A DNA stretch of 64,000 nucleotides from Citromicrobium bathyomarinum (GTDB lineage: Bacteria; Pseudomonadota; Alphaproteobacteria; Sphingomonadales; Sphingomonadaceae), in the NCBI GenBank assembly GCA_001306305.2, contig CP155577.1:1843501-1907500 (forward strand), in the 5' to 3' direction. A program made the translations under genes and the position numbers. Under the pieces are notes generated by a model. The model had not been told where the DNA came from, made no database searches, and was given only the letters and a program-made list of their open reading frames with translations. Shown here piece by piece: positions 9,577 to 17,733 of this stretch (its first letter is position 1; each line of letters starts with the position of its first letter).

Positions 9577-10839
9577 ATGGACAAGGCAACCTTCGGTCTC
9601 GATCCCTACCATATCCTGCTGACCGGTTGCGGGCTGGCGATCATCGCCGCCTATTGGCTGCCGCGCTACTTCCGGGGGCGAGAGCCAGCCGCATCGGGCC
9701 TGCTGATCCTTGGCGGGCTGGCGGTCTTCGGGCTGCTGCCCGGCGTGCCCAACGCGCTCAACCCGATAGACAACCCGCGGGTGTGGGAACTGGCGTCGGA
9801 ATTCGCGGTGATCATCGCGCTGTTCGGCACCGGCATCCGGATCGACAAGATCCGCGGCCACAACCTGTGGAACACCACGATCCGGATGCTCACCATCGCG
9901 ATGCCGCTGTGCATCCTTTCGGTGGTGGTGCTGGGGCTGGGAATCGGGCTGTCGATCGCCGGGTCGGTGCTGCTGGCGGCCGTGCTCGCCCCGACGGACC
10001 CGGTGCTGGCGGCCGACGTGCAGGTCGGGCCGCCGCTCGAAGGGGGCGAACACCCGGTTCGATTCGCACTCACGACCGAGGCGGGCCTGAACGACGGGCT
10101 GGCCTTTCCCTTCGTCTATCTGGCGATCTTCATCGTCGCGGCGACTGGTGGGGTGGGCGAGTGGATCGGCGAATGGCTGGGCTTTTACGTCGTGTACAAG
10201 ATCGCAGTCGGTGTGGTTGCGGGCTGCGCCGCCGGATGGGTTCTCGGCCGGGTGCTGTTCACTCTTCCGGGTGATAATCCGCTGGCCAATGCCGGAACCG
10301 GGGTGATCGCGCTGGCCGGTGTGCTGGTCACCTATGGTCTGACCGAACTGATTGAGGGCTATGGCTTCATCGCCGCCTTCTTCATGGGGTTGGTGCTGCG
10401 CCGCAAGGAGGCGGAGCATGAGTATCATGGGCGGCTGCACAGCTTTTCGAGCGCGCTGGAACACTCGGTTACCGCCGTGCTGCTGGTGCTGCTGGGCGGC
10501 GCGATTCCGGCGCTGCTGGGTTATCTCGACTGGCAGCACGCGCTGCTGGGCGTTGCGCTGATCTTCATCATCCGCCCGATCAGCGGGATGCTGGCCCTGT
10601 GGGGCGATCCGATGTCGCTGCGCCAGCGCGGGGTGGTCGCCTTCTACGGGGTGCGGGGGATCGGTTCGATCTATTACCTCGCCTACGCCGGCGGCCAGCT
10701 GAACCTGGTGGACGAGGGCGCGCTGTGGGCGACGGTCACTTTTACGATCCTGCTATCGACCATCGTCCACGGCTTCAGCGCGGGCAGCGTGGTGTGGGCG
10801 GCGACCCACGAAGGCGAGCGGCCAAGCGAGCCGACCTGA
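9577..10839 (+). CDS. CPA1-type Na+/H+ antiporter
   Basis: A 420-residue integral membrane protein with about 12 hydrophobic segments. The ion-binding core of the CPA1 family is visible: LLAAVLAPTDPVLAADVQVG in the middle and FALTTEAGLNDGLAFPFVYL shortly after, holding the essential Asp residues. A later GVRGIGSIYYLAYA segment is also characteristic. It exchanges protons for Na+ (or K+) across the inner membrane for pH and salt control. The substrate cation cannot be decided from sequence alone. Confidence 0.9.
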   Translation: MDKATFGLDPYHILLTGCGLAIIAAYWLPRYFRGREPAASGLLILGGLAVFGLLPGVPNALNPIDNPRVWELASEFAVIIALFGTGIRIDKIRGHNLWNTTIRMLTIAMPLCILSVVVLGLGIGLSIAGSVLLAAVLAPTDPVLAADVQVGPPLEGGEHPVRFALTTEAGLNDGLAFPFVYLAIFIVAATGGVGEWIGEWLGFYVVYKIAVGVVAGCAAGWVLGRVLFTLPGDNPLANAGTGVIALAGVLVTYGLTELIEGYGFIAAFFMGLVLRRKEAEHEYHGRLHSFSSALEHSVTAVLLVLLGGAIPALLGYLDWQHALLGVALIFIIRPISGMLALWGDPMSLRQRGVVAFYGVRGIGSIYYLAYAGGQLNLVDEGALWATVTFTILLSTIVHGFSAGSVVWAATHEGERPSEPT

Positions 10840-10956
10840 GCGGTCCGCGCTGATGCCTCGATGATCGACGCGATTGACAGTTTAAGAGCTTCTCTAACTT
10901 GACTTGTCAAATGCCCCAAAAGTAAGGTTTTTCGGCCAACTTGTTAGGAGCGACCC

Positions 10957-11106
10957 TTGGCCAGCCGAATCCCCAATACCGAAGAAGGTCGCCAAGCCTA
11001 TTTCAAACGCCGCCGCGACCGCAAAACGCTGGGCAAGGCGATCGTGATCGGTCTGCTGCTGCTTGCTGCGGCGCTGCTGGGCGTGGCCTACACGCAAGGG
11101 CTTTGA
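10957..11106 (+). CDS. Small single-pass membrane protein, 49 aa
   Basis: A TTG start at 10957 follows TAGGAG at good spacing. The product has a basic, charged N-terminal half (residues about 1-27, rich in R and K: YFKRRRDRKTLGK) and one membrane helix (IVIGLLLLAAALLGVAY), ending QGL. The amphipathic basic start followed by one helix suggests an inner-membrane protein with its N-terminus in the cytoplasm. I do not recognise the family. Support comes from the ribosome site, the typical membrane pattern and GC-biased third positions. Confidence 0.65.
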   Translation: MASRIPNTEEGRQAYFKRRRDRKTLGKAIVIGLLLLAAALLGVAYTQGL

Positions 11107-11330
11107 TTCTCCTCGCCTAGCGACCCCGATATCGGGGTGAGCAGGCGCGGGAGCAGACTGACCAGTCGGCCCCGTGGTGCCTTTTCCACCGGCAGGACGA
11201 CAGCGACCGCACGCCGGAAGAAGCCCGCTTCGAGGATACACGATCCGCGCCGCAGGATCCGGTCGGATCGCGGCACGCCGTTGATCGATGCAGTATTGCT
11301 TGGAGGTGGTCGCGCCTATCTGGCTGCGGG

Positions 11331-11858
11331 TTATTCTGGCCAATCGCGTCGTTCGCTGAAATCCGCTCCGCTTCGTGAGCCGCGGTGGATGCCCGGCTGG
11401 TCGAAGAAGGAATGGTCGGCGGGCTGGTCGGTCACCCAGTCGGTGACAAGCCGCCGCTTCGCGATGCGCCACTCACCGTTCCTGCAGGCGTATTCGTCGA
11501 CATAACGGCCCGCGATGAACAGGTCGCGCGGTGCGCCGTCCTCGCCGGTGCTGTTGTGCCACGCCTGGAAATAGCATTCCCCGCTCGCGGTGTCCGCACC
11601 GGTGAAGATGATCGACACCTGTCCCAGCTGATGGTGCGAGGCACCGGCCTGGCCGAGGAATTGCTGGCAGAAGGCGACGAATTCGTCCGGCCCGCCTGCC
11701 GACAGCCCGGCATCGACATGCGCGTCGTCGTGGAAGGCGCTGCGCTGAAGCGGGGCATCGAGCCGGTCGAGTCCGCGCACGTAGCGCTGTACTGCCGCAG
11801 TAATATCGCGCCGCGCTGCGAGATCCCGAACTTCCGCTTCCAGGTCGAACCCGCTCAT
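11331..11858 (-). CDS. SnoaL-like (NTF2-fold) protein
   Basis: A 175-residue protein with the SnoaL_4-type layout. It has an N-terminal helix with ITAAVQRYVRGLDRLD, then SAFHDDAHVDAG, GQVSIIFTGADTASGECYFQAWH and GRYVDEYACRNGEWRIAKRRLVTDW. The family includes polyketide cyclases, dehydratases such as scytalone dehydratase, and ring-hydroxylase beta-like proteins; the Asp/His pair typical of catalysis is present. The start at ATG 11858 overlaps the stop of a small upstream ORF (ATGA), indicating translational coupling. Confidence 0.8.
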   Translation of the reverse strand: MSGFDLEAEVRDLAARRDITAAVQRYVRGLDRLDAPLQRSAFHDDAHVDAGLSAGGPDEFVAFCQQFLGQAGASHHQLGQVSIIFTGADTASGECYFQAWHNSTGEDGAPRDLFIAGRYVDEYACRNGEWRIAKRRLVTDWVTDQPADHSFFDQPGIHRGSRSGADFSERRDWPE

Positions 11859-11968
11859 TTCGGCGTCTCGCAATTTATCGTGGGGTCGATGGCCCGACCG
11901 CGGTGCGAACTGTGCTCATGCACGCTCGTAGAGCCGCCGCCGGTGCGCGGGCTCGGCACTGTCTTCAT
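11855..11968 (-). CDS. Small upstream ORF, 37 aa, coupled to the SnoaL-like gene
   Basis: ATG 11968 is preceded by a very strong purine-rich ribosome site (GAGGGGGAG) and opens a frame of 37 codons. Its TGA overlaps the ATG of the SnoaL-like gene in the form ATGA. The peptide is polar, rich in Ser, Thr, Gly and His, with no membrane segment and no family I know. Since the SnoaL gene itself has only a weak site, this ORF probably feeds ribosomes to it. It could be a leader peptide or the remnant of a lost first gene. Confidence 0.5.
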   Translation of the reverse strand: MKTVPSPRTGGGSTSVHEHSSHRGRAIDPTINCETPK

Positions 11969-12259
11969 CGGAAACTCCCCCTCTTGGTCCGCGCTCTTCG
12001 CAGGTCGGCTTGCTGCCAGGATGGTGGAGGCTAGGCACTGCGGGATGCGCCATCCACTCGCCATCTGGTTAGGTGGCCGCATGGTCGCGGAGGCGCCTCT
12101 GCCGCGCAGTTGTTCGGTATGCAGGAAGGCTGGTGCCCGCAGAATGCACTAAGAGGCGAATGTTCGCAGCCAGCGCGCCAGACACGCTAGCCATTGGACT
12201 AGTGTGGCCAAGTAACGAAATCTCCTAAGCCAATACCATAACAAAAATGGGAGTGGATC

Positions 12260-14728
12260 ATGAACCTCGTTCTTCGCGGTGTGTTGTTGTCGTCTGCTGC
12301 GACCGCGCTGGTGGCTGGTGTTTCTCCGGCCCTTGCGCAGGACAGCGAGGTCTCATCGGATAGCCAGGCGGACGAGCCGCAGGAGGGCGGGATCGGAGAG
12401 ATCGTCGTCACCGCGCGCAAGCGTGAGGAAAGCCTGCAGGACGTGCCCGTTGCTGTCAGTGCCTTCGACGAAAAGCTGATCGAGAACCGGGACATCACCA
12501 GTGTCGAGAAGATCGCCGCGATCGCGCCGAATTTCAATGTCGGGCGCGCGTCGAACGGTTCGGGCGCGCAGCTGACCCTGCGCGGTATCGGCTCCTCCTC
12601 CACCTCGATCGGTATCGAGCAGTCGGTCGCGGTGGTGGTCGACGGGGCATACTACGGTCAGGGCCGCGTCATTCAGGAAGGCTTTTTCGATCTGCAGCGG
12701 GTCGAGGTTCTCAAGGGGCCGCAGGCGCTCTTCTTCGGCAAGAACGCGACGGCCGGCGTCATTTCGATTACCAGCGCAGACCCCGGGCCGAACCCTGAAT
12801 TCATGCTGCGCGGCGGCTACGAATTCCAGGCGCAGCAGTATCGCGTCGAAGGGGTTGCCTCGGTTCCGTTGTCGGACACGGTCGGCGTCCGCCTCGCCGC
12901 GCGCTACTCGAACTCCAACAAGGGATACTACCGCAACGAAAGCGTCGACCGGACCTATTCGGTCTTCGACCTGGCGACTAGCACGACCGAAGACCTGATC
13001 GCGACGCCCGCGCCAACCTGGCAGCCTGCGGAAGAGGAATTCATCGGTCGCGCCACGCTCAAGATAGAACCGAGCGATCGCCTTACGCTCACCCTCAAGG
13101 GGACGTTCGACAGCAATAATGTCAACAACTCCTCGTGGAATTACGTCCCCTATGCATGCGGCCTGCCCTCGGGCGTCTCGCAGCTCACCGAATATGCGTG
13201 CGAGAGGGACTTCGTCACGCACCAGAACAACATTCCCGCAGCGATCGCCGCCAGCGGCTTCCCTTTTGCAAGGCAGGACGGCTCGCTCTACAACCGCTAT
13301 CGGTCGGCCGCGGGCACGCTGAACGTCCAGTATGATGCGGACGTGCTGCAGATCAGTTCGGTGACCAATTACCAGTGGACCAACAACCGCTGGGCCTGCG
13401 CCTGCGACTTCCAGTCGAGCGACATTTCCAACTGGGCGACCGAGAATTCGAGCTGGAAGGCGTTCTCGCAGGAGCTGCGCGCGCTGAGCCAGCTCGACGG
13501 CCCGTTCAATTTCATGGTCGGCGCGCTCTATCAGACGACCAAGCGCGACTTCGAGCAGTACATCATTCTTGGCGGTGTCGCCAACAGCGCGGCCCCTCCC
13601 GGCTTCGAGTATGTCGGGACTTCAAAGACGAGCTTCACCGACGGCGACACCCTCGCCGTATTCGGTCAGGCGACTTTCGAGATCACGCCGACCCTCGAAG
13701 TTTCGGCCGGTGGCCGGTATACGACTGAATCGAAGGACAGCTTTTTCACCCAGCCGTACAACAATCCCGGGCTGGCCGCGATCTTCCGTCCGCAGGACGA
13801 TCCGGACGGGCTGGGCGTCATCACCGCGAGCCAGGACTTCACCGATTTCTCGCCCGAAGCGACGATCACATGGAAGCCTTCGACCGGCCTCATGATCTAT
13901 GGCGCGTACAAGACCGCCTACAAATCGGGCGGCTTCTCCAACGGCGGCATCAACTCCAAGTTTTCCGCGGACCCGAAGGACGACCTGACATTCGATCCCG
14001 AGACTGCCGAGGGCTTCGAATTCGGCATTAAATCGACGCTGCTGGATCGTCAGCTGCGCCTGAACCTGACGCTGTTCACCTATGACTACAAGGATCTGCA
14101 GGTCGACTTCTTCAACTCGCCGATCTTCGCGTTCCAGACGCTCACGGCAGATGCCCGGACGCGCGGCGTCGAGCTGGAGTTCGAATTCGCCCCCCGCGGC
14201 GTTCCCGGACTGAACCTGAGCGGCTCGATCAACTACACGGACGCCCAATATACCGATTTCCCGTTGGCCCCCTGCTATGCCGGCCAGACAGTTTCGGAAG
14301 GATGCACGCTGATCGGCGGGATCACGGCCCGCCAGGATCTGACCGGCGCTGCGCTGTCGGTCGCGCCGGACTGGACCGGAAATCTTGGCGTGGTCTATGA
14401 AATGCCGGTGGGCAGCAGCATGAAGCTCGGCTTCAATGCCGATGCTCGCTATTCCGACGAATACCTGGCATCGGGCTTCGGCAATCCCCTGTCGCTGCAG
14501 GATCGCTACGTCACGCTCGACGTTGGCGTGCGCTTCGGTGCCGACGACGATAACTGGACGCTGGCGGTGATCGGCAAGAACCTGACGAACCAGTTCTACG
14601 TGACCGGGGTCGTCGATGGCCCGCAGACGGGTAGCGGGACGGGCACCGCGACCGGCGTCAGGGCCGACCAGGTCGGCTTCGGATCGCTGCCGCGCACCGT
14701 GATGGTGGAAGTCACCAAGCGGTTCTGA
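12260..14728 (+). CDS. TonB-dependent outer-membrane receptor
   Basis: An 822-residue receptor. Residues 1-26 form a signal peptide ending SPALAQ, and EIVVTARKREESLQDVPVAVSAFD opens the plug domain, the pattern usual in sphingomonad receptors. VEVLKGPQALFFGKNATAGVI is the conserved plug strand, and alternating beta strands run to a C-terminal aromatic residue (VEVTKRF) typical of outer-membrane beta barrels. Substrate is unknown; such receptors take up siderophores, carbohydrates or aromatic compounds. It stands alone, with no adjacent sigma/anti-sigma pair or TonB. Confidence 0.92.
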   Translation: MNLVLRGVLLSSAATALVAGVSPALAQDSEVSSDSQADEPQEGGIGEIVVTARKREESLQDVPVAVSAFDEKLIENRDITSVEKIAAIAPNFNVGRASNGSGAQLTLRGIGSSSTSIGIEQSVAVVVDGAYYGQGRVIQEGFFDLQRVEVLKGPQALFFGKNATAGVISITSADPGPNPEFMLRGGYEFQAQQYRVEGVASVPLSDTVGVRLAARYSNSNKGYYRNESVDRTYSVFDLATSTTEDLIATPAPTWQPAEEEFIGRATLKIEPSDRLTLTLKGTFDSNNVNNSSWNYVPYACGLPSGVSQLTEYACERDFVTHQNNIPAAIAASGFPFARQDGSLYNRYRSAAGTLNVQYDADVLQISSVTNYQWTNNRWACACDFQSSDISNWATENSSWKAFSQELRALSQLDGPFNFMVGALYQTTKRDFEQYIILGGVANSAAPPGFEYVGTSKTSFTDGDTLAVFGQATFEITPTLEVSAGGRYTTESKDSFFTQPYNNPGLAAIFRPQDDPDGLGVITASQDFTDFSPEATITWKPSTGLMIYGAYKTAYKSGGFSNGGINSKFSADPKDDLTFDPETAEGFEFGIKSTLLDRQLRLNLTLFTYDYKDLQVDFFNSPIFAFQTLTADARTRGVELEFEFAPRGVPGLNLSGSINYTDAQYTDFPLAPCYAGQTVSEGCTLIGGITARQDLTGAALSVAPDWTGNLGVVYEMPVGSSMKLGFNADARYSDEYLASGFGNPLSLQDRYVTLDVGVRFGADDDNWTLAVIGKNLTNQFYVTGVVDGPQTGSGTGTATGVRADQVGFGSLPRTVMVEVTKRF

Positions 14729-14812
14729 TCGACACGGTTCGCGGCGGATGTGCGGCTCGCAAGCCACCGCTCCTGCCCTGGCAAGCAATGCGGAGGTGAG
14801 GCTTCTCGCGAA

Positions 14813-14892
<80 letters not shown>

Positions 14893-14921
14893 ACACGGGA
14901 TATCTTATGGCGGTCGCTTCC

Positions 14922-14938
14922 GGTGGGCCCGGCAGGAC
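14922..14938. repeat. Left attachment site (att core copy)
   Basis: GGTGGGCCCGGCAGGAC is an exact 17-bp copy of positions 24621-24637, which form the 3' end of tRNA-Ile2. Identity stops abruptly on both sides. This copy is the distal end of the island, created by integration. Confidence 0.85.
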
Positions 14939-15000
14939 CGCAACCCCCATTAAGCCGTCATCAGCAAAAACAAGGTCTTACGTCGAACTGAGACCTTACT

Positions 15001-15021
15001 TGTGTCACACTACTGTGTCAC
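15001..15021 (+). repeat. Left integrase arm-type sites (two TGTGTCAC, 13-bp period)
   Basis: TGTGTCAC at 15001-15008 and 15014-15021 are in direct orientation with starts 13 bp apart, 62 bp inside the left core. The same pair with the same period and orientation occurs at the right end. This fits arm-binding sites of a lambda-type integrase. Confidence 0.65.
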
Positions 15022-15104
15022 ACACTGGCTCCGTACGGCTGGCGGATATAGCGGTCAAGCAATGCGTAACTGAGCCCCGCACGTTAGGCTCGTAAGCGGT
15101 ATCT

Positions 15105-15842
15105 CTACGGCGTGTTTCCGTCCTCTACAGTAGCGCAATATGCCACAAATGCCTCTTCGGCTGCGGGGCTTGGCCCTTCTCTGAAAAATTGATCAATGCG
15201 CTCATCTCTAACGGTAGTCACACCTTCAGAAAGATCGCAGTTGAAGATGTCGATAGCTTCCGAAGGCGGTCGAAGCTTCTCCGTGCTGATGGCAAATCCG
15301 TCTGCCGCAAGAGCACGCAAGGTCGTTTCATAGGCCGCTTCCAGCGCATCACCATCGTCTGAAGAAAGAGAAATGTCATCCACATAGGCTGCCACGTGGA
15401 CGTCGTCTGGAAGCCCGCACAAGTGTCTACCAACATCCGAGCTCGCCACAACTAGGGATGCAAGGATAGTTGATTGAGGAAAGCCGTAGGGCAGAGCATA
15501 TGGCGGGTTGCCGAACGGGTTCGAGACCGTTGACCATTTGGCGTAAAACCGCTCGTTCCCGATCCCGGTCCGTTCCAGCGCGCTTTGTACGCGTCGCCGT
15601 GAGATGCTGTAGAAGAAATTGGCGATATCGATACGCGCGAATAGCTTATTCTTCCGGTGATCATGGATCGCCGCAACATGCCCACCTTTCCTCAGGTGAT
15701 AATAGATTGGATCGAAGGCATAGGCCTTTTCGACAGCTTGTTTAAGCTCCTGACCAATCCGCCTGCCGATCTTGCTCGGGACGAAGATTGGTTTTCCGTT
15801 CCGATTGTAGGAATAAGAGAAATTTGGGATTGCCACGGGCAT
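15105..15842 (-). CDS. Compact reverse transcriptase (RT 1), 245 aa
   Basis: A short RT limited to the fingers-palm core. Motif A is FARIDIANFF (Asp72), motif B-like PYGFPQSTILASL lies at about 118-130, and motif C is AYVDDISLSS with YVDD at 153-156, so all catalytic aspartates are present. An N-terminal GKPIFVPSKIGRRIG segment and a downstream FNCDLSEG are also visible. It lacks a maturase or endonuclease domain and retron hallmark motifs are not evident. Its start lies inside the 3' end of the small membrane protein gene, so the two are probably coupled. Chromosomal RTs of this size in islands often belong to defence systems; the role here is inferred. Confidence 0.85.
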   Translation of the reverse strand: MPVAIPNFSYSYNRNGKPIFVPSKIGRRIGQELKQAVEKAYAFDPIYYHLRKGGHVAAIHDHRKNKLFARIDIANFFYSISRRRVQSALERTGIGNERFYAKWSTVSNPFGNPPYALPYGFPQSTILASLVVASSDVGRHLCGLPDDVHVAAYVDDISLSSDDGDALEAAYETTLRALAADGFAISTEKLRPPSEAIDIFNCDLSEGVTTVRDERIDQFFREGPSPAAEEAFVAYCATVEDGNTP

Positions 15843-15951
15843 AGCTGACAGCCTTGATCACGATTTCGACTACCACCTGAACCAATCCGAGGATTGCAGT
15901 CCAGAGCAGAAGCTTCTCGCGATCAAGGCCGGTGCGCGGCTTTTCAGTCAT
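15742..15951 (-). CDS. Small membrane protein overlapping RT 1, 69 aa
   Basis: ATG 15951 is preceded by an excellent ribosome site (GGGAGGTG). The peptide has a charged N-terminus, one membrane helix (LLLWTAILGLVQVVVEIVIKAV) and a polar basic tail. Its last 101 bases overlap the start of RT 1 in another frame, so the two proteins are likely made from one mRNA and coupled. I do not recognise the family. A one-helix partner next to an RT would fit an effector that acts on the membrane, but this is inference. Confidence 0.65.
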   Translation of the reverse strand: MTEKPRTGLDREKLLLWTAILGLVQVVVEIVIKAVSYARGNPKFLLFLQSERKTNLRPEQDRQADWSGA

Positions 15952-16238
15952 AAGCACCTCCCTCATCAACGCGTCCGGCAAACCACAAACCCTCTTAAGA
16001 GGGGTTGTCAGCCAAGAGACCCGATGGGCTCAAAACGTGAATTCCCGGATGGCTGAAAAGCTAAATCTGGGATTTCCGACAGGTGGGCATGTGGACCTAT
16101 CGCCGAACGTGCAAGCAGAATAGGATGGCACCGGTCGCTGCACAAGGGTTTAGTCGTTCGCGAGCGTTCGGGAGAGGTTCGGGGACGATCCGCGCTCCAT
16201 TGTTCATGTCTGTTGAACCAATAATACGGAGACCGAGC
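15952..16238. other. 287-bp divergent intergenic region of the island
   Basis: This region separates the minus-strand membrane protein/RT 1 pair from the plus-strand XRE gene, so it must hold both promoters. It contains a palindrome CCTCTTAAGAGG within AAACCCTCTTAAGAGGGGTT near 15990, and an imperfect 11-bp inverted repeat near 16042-16076 (AATTCCCGGAT / ATCTGGGATTT). It could encode a structured leader or small RNA for the RT, but no known ncRNA motif was recognised. Confidence 0.4.
16199..16222. promoter_or_regulatory. Probable operator of the XRE regulator
   Basis: ATTGTTCA and TGAACCAAT form an imperfect inverted repeat around a seven-base centre, ending 17 bases before the ATG at 16239. 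The position next to a XRE gene suggests autorepression. Confidence 0.45.
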
Positions 16239-16931
16239 ATGGACACGTTGAAGCGAGACCCGGAATACATCGCTGAGCAGGTGAAGCTCATTCGGAAAAT
16301 GTTTAGCCTTACCCAAGAAAACTTGGCTGATGCGGCAGGCCTGAGCTCGCGCACGATAGAGAAAATTGAAAGCGGTCGGCATCGGCCAGAGATACAGACA
16401 CTGCGCAGCATCGCGAGGGCGGTGCAATTCGATGTGAACGTATTTGCAAAGCCGAGCCCTGAAGAGGAAGAGCGCCAAAAGTCGGAAATGCTCCGCGCTT
16501 TCCGGAAGACTGTCGTTGCACCCATAAACCCAGTTCGAACTGTAAATGACTTCCTGCACGCTCTGGAAGCCCGGGATGCATTCCGTATCGATACCTCTGC
16601 CGTCAGCGAAGATGCCGCCCTTTCTATAGCGGCTGAGATGACTGATTGGATCAGAGATTTGGGGGACATATGGGACGAGTGTTACATGTCTCAACGAGTA
16701 GAGTACGCGAGAGAGTTCGTGAACTTGTGCCAGCAAATTGAGGGCGCAGGCTACATTTGTTATATGGGCAGACACCGCCAACAGATGAGATATCGTGAGG
16801 GGTCTAGAACTATCCTGACTGTCGGACTCATGATCATCCTCCCCAAAAATTCAGATGCGACCCGATATACAATCATTCCTCTAGAAGGGGTTTGGGAAAG
16901 TGTGGAAGAAGAACGCGCTAATTTGGAATAG
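16239..16931 (+). CDS. XRE-family transcriptional regulator with C-terminal domain
   Basis: The start is ATG 16239, preceded by CGGAGA at good spacing. A longer frame from 16083 has no ribosome site and adds a basic, unlikely leader. Residues about 10-65 form a helix-turn-helix (IRKMFSLTQENLADAAGLSSRTIEKIESG). The remaining 165 residues form an unassigned domain with LGDIWDECYMSQRVEYAREFVNLC. The stop is 20 bases before the next gene, so the two form an operon. By layout it could be the regulator or antitoxin of the downstream protein. Confidence 0.8.
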   Translation: MDTLKRDPEYIAEQVKLIRKMFSLTQENLADAAGLSSRTIEKIESGRHRPEIQTLRSIARAVQFDVNVFAKPSPEEEERQKSEMLRAFRKTVVAPINPVRTVNDFLHALEARDAFRIDTSAVSEDAALSIAAEMTDWIRDLGDIWDECYMSQRVEYAREFVNLCQQIEGAGYICYMGRHRQQMRYREGSRTILTVGLMIILPKNSDATRYTIIPLEGVWESVEEERANLE

Positions 16932-16951
16932 TTCAGGACTTTTTAAATAAT

Positions 16952-17521
16952 ATGTCGCAGGGACTTCGGGATCAGATTGTTGAGAAGATTGTTCAAGGCC
17001 AACCTTCTCTCGGAGCATTTCTTCATAGTTCTCCAAATGCTCTCGACCTGAGCGTTGGTTCTTGGGATTTTCAGTCCTATGCATTTCAACAGGGCTTCGA
17101 GACCCTATGGGATCATGCGCGAGCGGATCGCTCGGGGTTGCTGATCCAGCCCATGCTCTCGCTCTGGCGGCAAAGCATCGAATTGTCTCTAAAGGCAGCG
17201 ATAATTTACATTGCCGGTGAAATCCCGGGCAATCCGGGCCACAAGCTGGACGCACTTTTTTCTGAACTCATAGCCGCAATATCCTCATTTGGATTGTCTG
17301 TCGATGACCATTTGACCGCTAGCGTCAGTGATATGATTGCTCTGGCGCAATCAATCGATCCGATTGCTGACCGGTTTCGATATCCGACCAATAAGAAGGG
17401 CGAGGTATTTGAGAGGCTCTCAACTGATCTCGACGAGCTATTTCAAGCTCATTGGATCATCGTCACCTATTGCGAGGGAGCGGCAATAGAGGTGGAGGCC
17501 CTCAGAGGATCGACATCCTAG
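16952..17521 (+). CDS. Hypothetical protein, possibly HEPN-like
   Basis: A 189-residue soluble protein, largely helical. It has the arrangement LWRQSIELSLKAAIIY, then PGHKLDALFSEL, then IADRFRYPTNKKGE. The helix with R..E..LK, a GHxL element and a following FRYP stretch recall HEPN-superfamily proteins seen in defence islands, but the canonical RxxxxH RNase motif is not evident. It follows the XRE gene at 20 bases, which fits a two-gene toxin-antitoxin or defence unit. The family call is a weak inference; the gene itself is well supported. Confidence 0.65.
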   Translation: MSQGLRDQIVEKIVQGQPSLGAFLHSSPNALDLSVGSWDFQSYAFQQGFETLWDHARADRSGLLIQPMLSLWRQSIELSLKAAIIYIAGEIPGNPGHKLDALFSELIAAISSFGLSVDDHLTASVSDMIALAQSIDPIADRFRYPTNKKGEVFERLSTDLDELFQAHWIIVTYCEGAAIEVEALRGSTS

Positions 17522-17600
17522 CGGCTGCACCCGCAGGTCATTCGGAGCGCATTTGGGCGAGGGAAATTAGCTCTTACTATTGCGAGCAGCTGGATTGATT

Positions 17601-17616
17601 TTGCAACTGGTTGCAA
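17601..17616. repeat. Island palindrome copy 1 (TTGCAACTGGTTGCAA)
   Basis: Matches the 16-bp palindrome TTGCAACCGGTTGCAA with one change in the centre. It is the first of a tandem pair (second at 17649) upstream of the RT 2 promoter, so it is a likely operator. Confidence 0.6.
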
Positions 17617-17648
17617 CGCTGAATTAACGAGAATGCTGATCGAGTTCA

Positions 17649-17664
17649 TTGCAACGGGTTGCAA
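17649..17664. repeat. Island palindrome copy 2 (TTGCAACGGGTTGCAA)
   Basis: Second copy, starting 48 bp after copy 1 and ending 10 bases before the putative -35 of RT 2. The location suits a regulator that controls RT 2 transcription. Confidence 0.6.
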
Positions 17665-17674
17665 CCGATAGTTG

Positions 17675-17702
17675 TTGCAGAGCGTTTCCCTGTGCTTATA
17701 AG
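17675..17702 (+). promoter_or_regulatory. Putative promoter of RT 2
   Basis: TTGCAG (17675-17680) and TATAAG (17697-17702) are separated by 16 bases and lie 32 bases upstream of the RT 2 start. They sit immediately after the two palindromes. The -35 box itself is similar to the palindrome half-site. Confidence 0.4.
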
Positions 17703-17706
17703 CCCC

Positions 17707-17730
17707 AGCTCCTTTTGATCCTCAGGAGCT
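17707..17730 (+). promoter_or_regulatory. Hairpin that hides the RT 2 ribosome-binding site
   Basis: AGCTCCT (17707-17713) pairs exactly with AGGAGCT (17724-17730) around a 10-base loop. The 3' arm contains the AGGAG ribosome site of RT 2, which starts at GTG 17734. Folding would block translation, so RT 2 is probably kept silent until something melts or binds the leader. Confidence 0.55.
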
Positions 17731-17733
17731 TTC

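Noticed and set aside
10899-10910. TTGACTTGTCAA palindrome as a stand-alone regulatory site
   Set aside because: Twelve bases with a two-base centre can occur by chance and may just be a -35 box; mentioned only with the small membrane protein.
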